Below are positions 35,723-47,261 of a DNA stretch of 64,000 bases, piece by piece. Numbering within the stretch: the first letter of the stretch is position 1; every line of letters begins with the position of its first letter. Under the pieces are notes generated by a model. It saw only the letters and a list, made by a program, of their open reading frames with translations, did not search any database and was not told the origin of the DNA. The position numbers were made by a program, and so were the translations under genes. The stretch is from Rhizomys pruinosus (Eukaryota > Chordata > Mammalia > Rodentia > Spalacidae): contig VZQC01006874.1 of NCBI GenBank assembly GCA_009823505.1, forward strand, positions 1 to 64,000. Direction: 5' to 3'.

Positions 35723-36233
35723 AAGCTTTTTTTGTAAAGAAAAAAAACTATTACATTGGTATTTATATTTAAGTATAAATCTTGTTTTAGTGTGTTCAAG
35801 GAAGCATTTTATGAAACTCTTCACCAGCTCTTGGATGAAGAATTAGATAGGGGTAAGAATGAGGCACTGGAAGTGACCAAGTTATAAAGCCAGAAAAGAA
35901 TGAGGTGGAAGCTTGAAGACTGTGTACACAATAACCTCAGGCAGTGTCGGGCTGCTTTGGACATAGAGGAGAGAAATAGAATAGCCTCCTTCCGATTAGC
36001 CTGATGACAGGAAGGATGGGCAAGAGGGTCTGTGATTGGAGACAAGGCTTTGGACCCAAAACAAATTTCCAAGAGATAGCTTTGGGGAGTGATAGGAGCC
36101 ATGCTTATGGATCGAGCTGTCCAGAGAGGAGTATTGAAGTATAGAGTCAAGAAGAAAGATGAAATGAGGAGGCCAGGAACATCCAAGCAGCAAGTTTAGG
36201 GGATAAACACCCTACCTAGAAAAAAAAAAAAAG

Positions 36234-36326
36234 GCTAATGGTTTCCCCCATTTGTGGATGCTAACACCAAATCCCCAGTTAAAAAACAAACAGAGCAAAA
36301 TAAATATTATATAAAAAAAAAAAAAA
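36234..36326 (+). repeat. Short L1 3' end with poly-A on both sides
   Basis: 'tttcccccatttgtggatgc' and 'taacaccaaatcc' match the end of the L1 at 22925-22968. A tails are present at each side, so it is a 5'-truncated insertion. Confidence 0.6.
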
Positions 36327-36540
36327 AGGCTACTGCAGTGTGATCTGAACAGAAGAAAACAGATTGAGTGGATGAGGCATGAGGCTTTAGGGGGGAGGTC
36401 ACTGAACAGAGGGCGAGCTGGTGAAAGTGGTACCTGGAGGGGAAGGTATAGTTGATGAATTAAAGTTTACTTTTTGACATTTTGAACACTGTATTTCAAA
36501 TATGCAGAAAAAAAAAATTGGAATGAGAATAGTGAAAGAG

Positions 36541-36765
36541 GGGGGCCTAAAGAGGTGACTCTGGAGGTAATAGCACTTGCTGCTCCTGCAGAGACCTGGG
36601 TTCAGTTCCCAGCATTCACATGGTGCCTTAGAGCTGCCTACAATTCCACAGTTCCAGGGGATCTGACATTCTCTTCTGGCTTCCTAAGGAACTGCACATG
36701 CATGATGCACATAAGCACATTCAGGCCAACCCTCATACATGTGAAAATAAGTACTTTTTAAAAAT
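36541..36765 (+). mobile_element. B2 SINE, old
   Basis: Forward B2, diverged ('ggttcagttcccagcattca', 'cattctcttctggcttccta'). Confidence 0.85.
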
Positions 36766-36770
36766 AATAG

Positions 36771-36930
36771 TGGCTGGGCATGGTGGTGCACGCCTTTAAT
36801 CCCAGCACTCCAGAGGCAGAGGCAGGCGGATCTCTGTGAGTTCAAGGCTGGCCTGCTCTACATAGTGAGCTCCAGGATGGCTGGGACTAAAGGGAGACCC
36901 TATCTCAAAAAGACCCCCCCAAAAAAAAAT
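36771..36930 (+). mobile_element. B1 SINE
   Basis: Forward full-length B1 directly after the old B2, ending in a C run and an A tail. Confidence 0.93.
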
Positions 36931-37056
36931 AAAGTGAAAGATAACCTTTTATTCATATTCAATGATGGTCATTAATTGCTTCATTTTGTTCTCTTGCTCA
37001 TATACAATTATTTTTTCCAAAATTATTTGTAGGTTATTTAATATATCATGGTCCCT

Positions 37057-37318
37057 GGGGCTGGAGAGATGGCCTAGCGGTTAAGAGCGCTGACCGCTCT
37101 TACAGAGGACCCGGGTTTGATCCCCAGCACCCACATGGCGGCCGAGAACCGTCTGAAACTCCAATTCCAGGAGAACTCCAGTTCCAGGGGAATCCGAGAC
37201 CCTCTTCTGACCTCCGCGGCATTGCACGACACGGGTGCACAGACTTGCATGCAGACAGTACATTCATACACATACGGAAATAAATAAAATTAATTAAAAA
37301 AAAATTTAAAAAAAAATG
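37057..37318 (+). mobile_element. B2 SINE with target-site duplication
   Basis: Full-length forward B2 with the 29-base 'aactccaattccaggagaac' insertion seen in several local copies. TATCATGGTCC flanks it at 37044-37054 and 37319-37329. Confidence 0.94.
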
Positions 37319-37384
37319 TATCATGGTCCTTTAATCCTGAATACTCCATTATATATATTTAATTTAAAATTTATATTCATTTAC

Positions 37385-37517
37385 TTATCTACATGTGTAC
37401 CACAGCATACCTGTGGAGGTCAGTGGACAACTTGTGGGAATTGTGTCTCTCCTACTGTGTAGGTCCCAGGAAGTTGAACTCATGTTTTTAGGCCTGCTGA
37501 GCCATCTCACTGGCCCC
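37385..37517 (-). mobile_element. B3 SINE
   Basis: Reverse B3 ('acctgtggaggtcagtggac' to 'gccatctcactggcccc'). Confidence 0.85.
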
Positions 37518-39124
37518 AGTGTATTTTTTTTTCACTTGGATATTTTCTTACCCAATGTAATATTTCAGTACATTTAAAGTTGATAGTTCTTTTTATTTTC
37601 CAACTTTATCAGCTGACACTTTAAAAAATATAAGTGTGTCTCTGGTACAGATCCAGATAAGGTCAGGTACCTAATTTAGCCTTCTTTAGTCTGAAATATT
37701 TGTGTATCTTTTCTTTGTCCAATGAAAGTTTGAAAAATACAATACTTCCTCTCCCCAGTGCCCCTTTAATAGAATTGTGTTCATTTTGAGTCAACATGTT
37801 TCCTTCTGGTTCAATTCATTTAACACATTTTCATAGGTAGTATGTTCTCAGGCTGTTGTTACTGAAGCATATGTTGTTCCTCTGTTCTCCCCCCCACCCC
37901 CAGAAATATTCCTTAGAATATCTGCTGAGTCTTTGTGTAATTTCATATATAATTACTATTTCTCCCTTGAAACTGATGACCACCTGTGGAGGAATATTTT
38001 AGGTCTACCAAATAGCCTGATCCTTGTCAGAAGTTCTGCCTAGACTCGGGCTCCATTGTTGATTCTTCCCTGATCTAGTCTTCACTCTGATCGTTGTAGA
38101 GTGCTCATTTTCCAGTTTTCTATTCCTTCCACATTAACCAACCAATGCTTACATTCTGCTGTAAGCAAGATGCCTCCCCCTTTTTTCCTGGCTTTTATCT
38201 ATAGGGACTCATGAAATCCTGTTTTTTAGTGGTTTATTCGTCATTTTTTGCTTAATTATCATGGTGCCTGAGCTAGGTCTTCAAGCTGGCTCTTAAAGAC
38301 TTAGGTGCTTCACCTGTTTTGTTGTTGAGCCCCCTCCATACTTGCTGGTGTTGCCATGGCGCCACAGTTCCTCTTGCAGGTATCCTGCTTCCAGCCACTT
38401 CTCTAGACTTCAGTTCTTTTAGTATGGGACTAATAAAAAACAAGTTTCTTGCTGCACTCATTACCACCATAGTGCATCCGCTTTTTGGCCTGTCAGTATT
38501 CATAGCTAAGAAATACATGTACATGTGTACATAGATGTGAACATGTGTATGTTAGACATATATAGTGTTTAGAAATGACGAATGCTCAGCAGCACCTCCA
38601 GTTTATCCCTGAGAGCTTCTTGCTTTGCTCTCTTCCATATTCGTATGCCACTTCATTCTCCAGGAGAACCCAGCTCCTAACGAAGTCAACATATTTATTC
38701 AGTTCCTTAGTATATCTAAAGTTGTTTCAGAATTGCTTTACGCATTCTTCTAACAGTAGTTCAGTTGTTTGGCATTCTTCTCAACACCTCCTCGTTAATC
38801 TTCAGAAGACTGAATGCAGACAATAAATAATCAGATGTTATGTTCCTAGTTACACATATTAGACAATATGTAGTCAGATGTTATGTTCCTAGTTACCCAT
38901 ATTAGACAATGTGCGATCAGATGTTATGTTCCTAGTTAGACATATTAGGCTTTTGTTGTTGCAGCTTTTTCACTTTCTGTGTTATTGTTATTCTTGTGAA
39001 ACACAAATGAGTTCATTTCTATTTCCTTCCTATAGCAGTTTTCTCATTTTCACTGAATTAATTTTATTCTTTGATTATAAAGAACATTATCATGCTTCCA
39101 TATGTAAAAACTATACACAAAGCT
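37518..39124. other. Intronic DNA 5' of the provirus
   Basis: Contains only the 43-bp minisatellite (38831-38949) and AT-rich unique sequence. Confidence 0.5.
38831..38949 (+). repeat. 43-bp minisatellite, about 2.8 copies
   Basis: TCAGATGTTATGTTCCTAGT begins units at 38831, 38874 and 38917. The units differ at only a few positions. Confidence 0.92.
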
Positions 39125-39490
39125 AAAAAGTTTGCCCATGCAACGAGGCCAGATCAGACCAGATTAAGGACAAACAAACGCAAGTTCATTTGGCGCAGCT
39201 CCCAGGCACATTCACCAGTTCCAGAGAACAGGGCCAGAGGTATTGCTCACCCAAGCTAGTGCAGGGGATTCTTATAGGTCCAGGGGTCAAGGGAAGATGA
39301 TGTGCCAGTTAGAAGCTGGTTTATGCTCAAGTGTGGTTACAGTGTGAGTATTCAGGTGGGCTACACCAGCTCTCCAGAATGCAGAACTGAGATTTTGGCA
39401 CTATTTCTTTGGGGCTTTCCAGCACAGGTGAGGGGAGGGTATGCTGGGGCAAGCACGGCTTTCCAGCCTACATGAGGACTTGACCTAACA
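39125..39490 (-). repeat. 3' LTR of the endogenous retrovirus
   Basis: Collinear with the upstream LTR. It begins TGTTAGGTC on the minus strand (39490 downward), preceded by a partly purine-rich stretch that could be the polypurine tract. It is shorter than its partner through an internal deletion, and its TATA region is degraded. Confidence 0.82.
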
Positions 39491-39854
39491 TCCTGATCTC
39501 TTTAGGTATGAGGGCACTTGTTCAGATCTGGCTACTTCCTGCTGGCATGGGACAACATGGGGAGGGGGAGTCTGGAGTAGACGAGCTTGTGCTCAAAGGG
39601 AAATATGGTTGTAGAAGCATTTGATTAACCAATACTTTGGAAGCCTATGATTTGTTCCTGGAGAAAACAGGAAGCAGGGCGCAAAGAGAGAAAATAGGCA
39701 AATGAGAATGAGGGGTCCCATGATAGAGGCAAGACAGTCAAAAAGGGAAGTCTACCACCAGGCTGAAGGGGAGGGAGTCGCATTGCCCAAGGTCCTCTCC
39801 CAGCTTCTGAAGCAACTCAATCCAGGTTTCTACCAGCCCCGACTCATTAATTTA

Positions 39855-40139
39855 CTAGTAGTCCTCTTCTCCCAAGAACATCCAGGTCCCCACTTTGTCT
39901 GCTGTGAGGAGGTCCAGTGCTCTGCAGTTCTGCAAAGTGACCTGGGCCACCAAAGTGATCTGGGGCTGGAGAGAGGCCAAGGACTCCACTGAGTCCTCAG
40001 TGGCCTTCTGGAGCTGTTCAGATAGTCCCTTATTGACAGTAACCAAGTATGCTATATGGTGCCTGTGCCTAGGCCAGACACCACCAGAGATGAAGCCAAT
40101 GAGGTGCCCACCATCACTGGAAGGAAAGCTGCACAGCAA
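39855..40139 (-). pseudogene. Retroviral envelope transmembrane-subunit remnant
   Basis: A 94-codon minus-strand stretch between the integrase and the 3' LTR resembles the ectodomain of a gammaretrovirus-type transmembrane protein. It contains a Leu/Gln-rich heptad region followed by a leucine-rich conserved block with a cysteine at a position usually basic. The surface subunit, cleavage site and membrane anchor are not recognisable, so this is a small fossil fragment. Confidence 0.65.
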
Positions 40140-40427
40140 GTCAGGCCTAAGCTAGGCTTGGAAGGGGGAGAGGAAATCATGGCAAATTCAGCCTGCCCAA
40201 GGAGTGTTAGCTGTGGACCAGTGTCACCAGAAGGCACAGAGAGGAGGGAGAGGAGTTACCAGAGGGGAAATTTTTAGCCAGAGTCCATTACATCAGAAGA
40301 ACCCTCCTGCGGGTGCCCAGATGGCTGTTGATGGTGAATTAGTGGTGTTGCAAAGGAGGGGGTGAGCCCAAATAACAGAAGGAGAACTGAGTGTCCACAG
40401 AGTCCAAGAAGAGGGGAATTCCCTGGA

Positions 40428-41165
40428 TCAGAGGTGGGAGTGGTGGGCCCTGGCCACCAGACCAGACCAGTCATCCTGGACAGGTACACTCTTGAGTCTG
40501 GATAGGTGGTACCAGCACTGATGTCCCAGAAGTTTGGCTGCTGAAGTTGTGGTGAGGACCATGATGTAGGGTCCCAGATACAAGGGCTCCAGAGACCTGG
40601 AAGAGACCTGTTTGAGGAGTACCCGATCTCCCAGGGAAAGGGAGGTGGGCTCAGCAGTGGCCGAGTCTGCTGACATAGGGGCAGGGAGGTAGTTGTCGGC
40701 ATGTGAACAGAGAAGCGTCCCTAAGAGGGAGAGGTAGGGAAGGTGGCCGGCAAGTGGTGGTCGAGGAGGAACGGCTGTCCATATAGGAGTTCAAGAGGAC
40801 TAAGACCTGTGGGAGAGCTTGGGGTGGTTTAAAGGCAGGTGAGAGCAATAGGGAGAAGGGAGCACCAGGATAGCTTAAGTTCAATAGACAGTTTGCTGAG
40901 TTGTTTGATGAGGCCCTTGGCCCTTTGTACCTTTCTTGAGGACTGTGGGCGATACAGAATATGACATTTCCAGGAGATGTTTAGGGCTTCAGACACAAGC
41001 TCTACAACCCTAGAGGTGAAGGCTGGGCCATTATCCATTTGGATAGTTTGTGGTACACCAAGTCGGGGTGAGGTGTTCCAAGAGTGTTTGGATCACCACA
41101 TATACTGTTTCCCTAGAGGTGGGGAATGCCTCGATCCACCTTGTAAAAGTGTCAGCAAGGCTTAG
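40428..41165 (-). pseudogene. Retroviral integrase remnant (pol 3' end)
   Basis: The minus-strand translation beginning near 41038 has the 'DNGPAF' block carrying the second catalytic aspartate. The residue 36 positions later, where the D-x35-E glutamate should be (codon at 40925-40927), is Gln. A C-terminal domain with 'GDRVLLK' and 'LGPY' features follows at about 40430-40640 in another frame. The N-terminal zinc-binding part is missing or disrupted by the B2 insertion and older damage. The enzyme is inactive by frameshift and active-site loss. Confidence 0.8.
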
Positions 41166-41182
41166 GAGATAGTGGAGCTTTT

Positions 41183-41439
41183 TTTTTTTAAAAAATTTTT
41201 ATTAATTTTTATTTATTTCTGTATGTGTCTGAATGTACTGTCTGCATGCAAGTCTGTGCACCCGTGTCGTGCAATGCCGCGGAGGTCAGAAGAGGGTCTC
41301 GGATTCCCCTGGAACTGGAGTTCTCCTGGAGTTGGAGTTTCAGACGGTTCTCAGCCGCCATGTGGGTGCTGGGGATCGAACCCGGGTCCTCTGTAAGAGC
41401 GGTCGGCGCTCTTAACCGCTAGGCCATCTCTCCAGCCCC
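41183..41439 (-). mobile_element. B2 SINE inserted in the endogenous retrovirus
   Basis: The minus-strand B2 head ends at 41439 and its AT-rich tail lies at the left. It is flanked by a perfect target-site duplication, GATAGTGGAGCTTTT, at 41168-41182 and 41440-41454. The intact duplication shows it is much younger than the provirus it interrupts. Confidence 0.93.
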
Positions 41440-41725
41440 GATAGTGGAGCTTTTTATGAGTGCGCATATGGGTGCATGCAGTCTGCCAGTCTTCATCTGG
41501 TTGGTGTCCTTGGAGCTGGTGCAGGGGCTGGTGTATTTGGAGAGTTCCCTGCAGATTGGTCCTGGCGCACGTCTGTCAGGAAGAGGACCTGTAAAATACG
41601 AGCTTGAAGGTTGGTGGGCTCAAAGAGGGGCTCTAAGAAGTGGAATAAAGCCTTGGGGCCAATGTGTATGGTTTGGTGGGTGTCAGAAATGAGAAACTGG
41701 GGTCTGGAAGGGAAAGGAGGAATCC

Positions 41726-42085
41726 TTAAGGATCTGGAGTAGGCTGATGGTGGGCAGTGATCACTGGGGTGGAATTATCCCAGAATTGGGGGTCAACTGG
41801 ATCCGGGAGATCAGGGACAAGGGTAGCCTGGGGTAGGGATCTGTGAGGCAATCTGAAGGAGAAGAAGGTGAGAAGAGAGGTTATGGGGGCCCAGGAGAGG
41901 GTGCCCCCAAAGTGCCTGTGGCTATCATAGCCAAGTAAAGACACCCAACTGACAGGCATGACCAGAAAAGAGTGAGAGAAAAAATTGTCCTGCCAGGTGC
42001 AGGGAAGAGGTAAAGTCCTTGGTGGGTAGGATGAGGTCCTGTCGGCCCCTGTAACAGAGATTGGTGAGGGGACTCTGGTACCCAA
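41726..42085 (-). pseudogene. Retroviral protease / pre-RT remnant
   Basis: Between the gag zinc knuckle and the integrase, a minus-strand open stretch retains a hydrophobic Val-x-Leu-Leu-Gly segment and a proline-rich linker, as at the end of a retroviral protease and the start of reverse transcriptase. I saw no reverse transcriptase catalytic motif, and there is too little sequence between here and the integrase for a complete RT and RNase H. Assignment rests on position and weak similarity. Confidence 0.4.
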
Positions 42086-42381
42086 GTGTGAGGTCAGAAC
42101 AGAAGTTAGCCCCTGTATTCCAGGAAGGTGATGGACTTAGCTGCTACCTGGAACGTTTCCCTGGGCTCGGAAAGGATGATGGAACTCTCCAAGTCTGGGT
42201 GCCATTAATCCTCCTCCAGGCCCAGGAGCTCAAAGTCTGAAAAGGTGCAAGGTGCCTGCACTGGTGGGGCTGGACCTCCATAAGGTACCAAAGAGGACAA
42301 ATCCACATGAAGACACTCTGACTTCTAGTGGCCTGGTTGCGGGCAGGTGGGGCACGGCTTGGTGGGCAGCCAAAGGCTGGG

Positions 42382-43905
42382 GCAGCTCCAGGCCTAATGA
42401 CCCTCCTGGCCACATTTGAAACAGGCCCCCAATGGAGTTGACTTTGGCTGGGCCCAGGTGCAGTGGGGTCTTGAAGACCTCCCCTGACCCCTCCGCAGGA
42501 GTGCTGTTGGCCTCAGGGTAGCTGCCAAGGCTTAAGCTGAGTGCTGCCTTCTGTTATAGCTGAGCCTGGCAGGAAGACTCAGCTGTTTCAGACATTAAAG
42601 ACCTTAAAGGCCATCCTCACCAACCGCTGGATAGGGATCTGGGGACCGTCCTCAGCCATATTAATTAATTAATTAATTAATTTTTTAATGTCTGGAAATG
42701 ATTGAGAAATAAAATGAGTAGCCAGGACTGTAGCCCCTGCTGGGGAAGCCAGGTAGAGCTGGGTATGCTGAGTCATGGTCTCCTGTACCCAGTACCACCA
42801 AAGCATCCTTTGGGACCGTATTGTCCACCAAGTCTGCATCTGTCTAGCAGCTGCCTGAGCTCATTTGTCCTCTGGGATAAGAGTGGAAGCCAGGATGACA
42901 TAGAGGTTATGTCAGGTCAAATCATAAGCTTGGGAAGTATGCTGAAACTGTTTGATATTGGCAGAGAAGGAGCCCAACTGCTTTTTAATCTGGGAGAGGT
43001 CCTGGAGAGAGAAAGGGACATGTACCTGAACAACCGCCTCAGGGCCCAACAGGGACTCTGTTTGAGAAGCTACAGGTGAGGACCGGGGGAGTAGGCCATT
43101 GTAAAGACAGAGACCAGGGTGTACATTGTGGCAGTGAATAAGGAGAGGGGCCATCAGAGAAGGCAAGCTGGGGAGGGAGAAGTAGGTAAAAAGGAGGCTG
43201 GCCACCAGGTGGAGCTTGCAGTGGTGAAGAAGGGAGGGGCAGACAGAGCTCTGGGGAGAGGCAGGGGTGTCAGAGACTCAGGCAGCTCAGAGGGGAGGGC
43301 TCAGGGTCTGGGTCCTCGGAGGAAAGGGTGTCTGGAGGCACTGTAACCCTGGCCAACAAGACCTGAGCTGTCACACACTGGCTACAGAGGGAGGATCCAG
43401 AGCACAGGTCCCTAAAACCCTGGACATAAGGGAGCTCAGACCATTTGCCCATAGGCTGGCAGAAATTTTCCAGATCATGGAGGATGTTGAAATCAAAAGT
43501 GCCCTCTGGTGGCCATTTTGACCAGCCATCTAAAGAGTACTATGGTCAAGCCACAGAACAAAAGAAAACCAGGCGTTTGGGGCATGAGGTCTAGGAGAGT
43601 CCCTATTTAGGTAGGTTTTGTACTAGACACCTCAGGGGCGTCTGAGGATTGCGTTTAGACCCAGAGTTGCCCATTTCCAAGCCTGTGCCACAGGCCAAAG
43701 ATTAGGGCAAGGTGTCCCTTCCAGTAGCCTGGGGACGAGCAGTGGATGTGGGGCAGCCTTGGTGGGACTTCTCCAGAACCAACAAGGTTCCCAGGAACAG
43801 AGACTGTCTGTAAACGGAACAGGCTTGTCCTGGTATGGCCAGGACTACAGACAGGTGCCCAAGGGCCCTCGGCTCAGAGAGGAGAGGCACCTGGTACCTC
43901 TCAGG
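42382..43905 (-). pseudogene. Retroviral gag remnant
   Basis: A matrix-like piece lies around 43270-43505 and a capsid-like piece around 42912-43060 (a segment with 'FSLQDLSQIKK'). At 42382-42423 there is a C-x2-C-x4-H-x4-C nucleocapsid zinc knuckle. The knuckle carries an in-frame stop directly after its histidine. The pieces lie in different frames and are separated by stops, so no Gag protein can be made. Confidence 0.75.
42657..42690 (+). repeat. (TTAA)n microsatellite within the ERV gag region
   Basis: Repeated TTAA units occur between the gag pieces and add to their disruption. Confidence 0.9.
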
Positions 43906-43990
43906 TGGTGGCTAGAAACAGGCGACTTCCCCCTAAATCAAAATCAGTCTCGTTGGGTGGAAAGAGAAAGGTGTGAGGGGCACAATTTCA

Positions 43991-44006
43991 GCCAGGTTCG
44001 GCACCA
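43991..44006 (-). other. Retroviral primer binding site, tRNA-Phe-like
   Basis: Just inside the upstream LTR the minus strand reads TGGTGCCGAACCTGGC. It begins with the TGG expected from a tRNA CCA end, and its first ten bases fit the 3' end of tRNA-Phe, after which a base is lost and substitutions appear. The spacer to the LTR is only a few bases. Confidence 0.65.
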
Positions 44007-44010
44007 GATT

Positions 44011-44418
44011 AAAAGTTCGCCAATGCAAGAAGGCCAGATAAGACCAGATTAAGGATAAACACACACAGGTTTGTTTGGTGCAGCTCCCAGCAGATTCACT
44101 GGTCCCAGAGAACATGGCCAGAGAAGTTATGCATCCAGGCTAGTGCAGGAGGGTCTTATATAGGTCTGGGGGTTGAGGAAAGATGATGTGCTGGTTAGGA
44201 GCCAGTTTGTGCCCAAGTATGGTTACAGTCTGAGCACTTGGGTGGGCTACATCGGCTCTCCAGAATGCAGAACTGGGCTTTTGGCACCATTCCTTTGTTC
44301 AGGGCTTTCCAGGGAGGCCAGGGGGAGGGAGTGCTGGGGCAGTGAAATGCAAGGGACGTGCTGGGACAAGTGGGGACTTCGCAGCCTCCCTGAGGACAGG
44401 CAGGGGCCCGACCTAACA
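44011..44418 (-). repeat. 5' LTR of the endogenous retrovirus
   Basis: On the minus strand it starts TGTTAGGTC at 44418 and contains a TATATAAG box (44156-44163). It is collinear with the copy at 39125-39490 but carries about 40 extra bases near its start. The TATA box orientation confirms minus-strand transcription, away from the direction of Zfp62. Confidence 0.85.
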
Positions 44419-44423
44419 AAGCT

Positions 44424-46904
44424 ATGAGCAGAGTGTCTCTGCACCCCTGTTTTCTCTGCCTTATTCTCCCACTTTAGCCCTTATAAATACCTATTGATTT
44501 TTGGTATTAAGCAGGTAATACATTTTTTCTTATTTCCTCCTTCCTGAACCAAACTTAGATCTGTGCTCTTTTTTACTGCACTTTTTGATACTACAATACT
44601 GTATCCTGGAGATTATGCCATCTCAAGGAGAGCTTCATCCATCTCAATGAGATCTTCCTTCTGTTTTTATAGATTTCATAGTTTAACGAGTCTTTTATAC
44701 TTGGAGACTTTGGATTTGTAGTTTAGAATAGTGCTGTGCTGAGTAACTCTGTTATCTGTGTATGCACACATACACATACTCTTGTAAATTATTAGAAATA
44801 TGTAATCAGAATTGGTGTTTCTGGACTGAAGAGGAAATGCTTGATTTTGTTGGCTAGCACAACTTAACCAGGAGAGTTATGTAATTTGCATTTCAAGCAA
44901 TGGCTGAGAATACCCGTTTCCACACATCCTTATCAGTAGGGCATATGGTCAAGTTTTGAGTATTTTTCAGTGTAACAAGTGGGAAATAGTATCTTACTAT
45001 TGTTCTTGCATATATTTCTTACTGAAAATGAGTATCTTTTCATGTATTTAACAATTGTTCATGTCTTTTGCCTTTTTATAAGAAAAATAACCCCATACTA
45101 TTGGCATGGTTATTTGTGTGAAATAGCCCAGATAGTAAATGAAAATAATAATCATTTCAGACCACTGGACAAAAGCCTACAGCAACAGAAACATCTAAAG
45201 GGCAGTTAAAACACCTAGGAGCTTAGAATTACTAACAGATCTTGATTACAGAAATACTTCACTTTTAAAACTACAGTGTTCGTCATGAAAGCTGTTGTGG
45301 GCCTGTGCAACAAGGTGTTATTTCTAGTATGGGCGTAAATTAAACTAGTACTTCTGAATCACTTTAGCATAAAGAACAGCCTTTTTCTTTTACAAAATAA
45401 CATAATTTGAAGCTTTCTTTTCACTAGTTCAAAATGAGACAGGAAAGGAACTAAGTGATAGACCCAGAGTATGCTGTGATAGGCAAGTTGGAGCCACTGA
45501 GCTCAAGGATACTGCTCTACCCTAGTAGTCCATTCCTTCACATTTTACAGGCATTTGATAGAACTACTTTTCTCAACTTTTAGCTGCTTACTCTTTCCTT
45601 CTTCAGAAGATCATCTATGTAGATCATAGAACTTCATTTCTGTAGTTTCTCTTCCCCTCCCTTCTGTCCTTCCCTTCCCTTCTCTCCCCAAAGCTCATAC
45701 AGGGCTCATTGACTCTGTGTACTTCATACAGGACCTGGTGGTTCTAGACAAGCCAGTCTTCAGTGGCCATGCTGAGAACAGTCTGTGGTTTCATGGTCTC
45801 CAGATGGTCATTCAGGGACTTCAGATTTACTGGCCTTTCAGAACCACCAACTGCAGTCAGGCAAGTCTATCTCATCTTGATCAACCTGGTCCACATTGTT
45901 CCAACTTTTCAGCTTCAGCAGATAAAGAACTGATGACAGAATGGCTGTTACACTTTGAGAACTTGGGTTTTTGGTAACTTCTTGTTAGTAATAAGGAGAC
46001 AGTTTTTAGGTACTTTAGGTTGCCCCAGGCATTACTAAAGAAACTGAAGGTTCTGGCAGAAAGAAGTCTTAACTGTTCTCCAAGTACTTTAATATGGAGC
46101 CTGTCCTGGGGGTTGGTGCTGGGTATGTAAGGAACCTGCTGAGCAGTGGTAGGTTCACTTCTAAGAGACCATTCACTGAGAGGGATGACTGCTGCTGGAT
46201 GATGACTTCTGTCTAGCACTGGAATATAACTTCTTTTCTCTAAGAAGTGCTGGTATTTGATGAATTAGCATGAGCTCTCAGGTACTTGGGGATTTGAATG
46301 GTCTTGAGAGATCCACCCACATGTGAGGTGTAGTGCAGTTGTGTGAGCTTTAAAGATCAGACAGTTGAATCTTTAGCTTGATGGCTAAACTTCCCAGTCT
46401 TTCCAGGTACACAGAAACTTGATTGGCTCCATTTTTGTTTGCAGTGCCCTCCAGTCAATGAATAAGACAATTGACTTGGCCTGATAGCCTTTAGATTTGC
46501 TGATCCTGCTAGGGAAGAGTCTGTTTAGGATGGTAGATGATACCTACCTGTCACACACACCCCCAGGCCTCAGAGGTATTCCAAACAACTTGTGCAAATG
46601 AATCTGAGCTTTTACCTCTCACAAGTCATCTATAATTTTGTGTTCAGCCCGGAGTGCTCCACCAATCAGTAGGACATTCCAGCTTCATCCATATGTTACT
46701 ACACCTCAAAGGCAATTCTCCTACTAGAGCGCCCACTCTGTTCAGGAAGTATTTATTCTTACTGTTCAGCTCTTGTGATCTGAGGGCCCTTGGGTAGATC
46801 CAAATATGTTGTTTCCCTAGCTTTGGGCCCATAGGCAGAGTTGTCAGAGGAGTATGGTCTTTTCTTCCAAACCTCTAATCACAGATAAGTCTTTTTTTTT
46901 TTAA
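44424..46904. other. Intronic DNA with an unexplained protein-like minus-strand region
   Basis: Minus-strand translations at about 45880-46220 and 46644-46832 are somewhat protein-like (for example 'NKYFLNRVGALVGELP') but interrupted. They may be an old processed pseudogene that I cannot name. Confidence 0.3.
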
Positions 46905-47125
46905 CCTTTAAAAAAATATACATATATAATTTTTTATGTGTGAGTGTATTATATGTATGTAAGTGCACCCATGTCATACAATGACCTTGGAGGTTAGAAA
47001 AGGGTGTTGGATCCACTAGAACTGGAGTTATAGGTGGTTGTTACCCACTATGTGGGTGCTGAGACTCAAACCCAGGTCCTCTGGAAGAGTCAATGCTCTT
47101 GACTACTGAGTTATCTCTCCAGGCC
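46905..47125 (-). mobile_element. B2 SINE, old
   Basis: Reverse B2 with many substitutions, ending 'gttatctctccaggcc'. Confidence 0.85.
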
Positions 47126-47261
47126 TTCCCCCTTTTAACCTTTTTTTCAAATAGGAATTTTAGTCTTATTCTCCTTCAGTTTTTGAAAATTATTTATGCA
47201 TTAGGAATATTGCAAATATTTTCTTCCACTTTGACATTTATTTCTCAGTTTTGCTTATACT

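Larger units (their letters stand above)
39125..44418 (-). mobile_element. Degraded class I (gamma-like) endogenous retrovirus with two LTRs
   Basis: Two directly repeated LTRs (39125-39490 and 44011-44418) bracket about 4.5 kb. Minus-strand translations in order show gag matrix- and capsid-like pieces, a zinc knuckle, a protease-region remnant, an integrase remnant and an envelope transmembrane remnant. A primer binding site adjoins the upstream LTR. A candidate 5-bp target-site duplication, AAGCT, flanks it (39120-39124 and 44419-44423). All frames are broken by stops and frameshifts. The reverse transcriptase core and most of the envelope surface region are missing, so it cannot replicate. 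The LTRs agree at roughly four in five positions by eye, indicating an old insertion. Confidence 0.88.

Noticed and set aside
39855..40139. A domesticated, still functional envelope gene
   Set aside because: Only a short fragment with no start, surface domain or membrane anchor remains, and the surrounding provirus is broken throughout.
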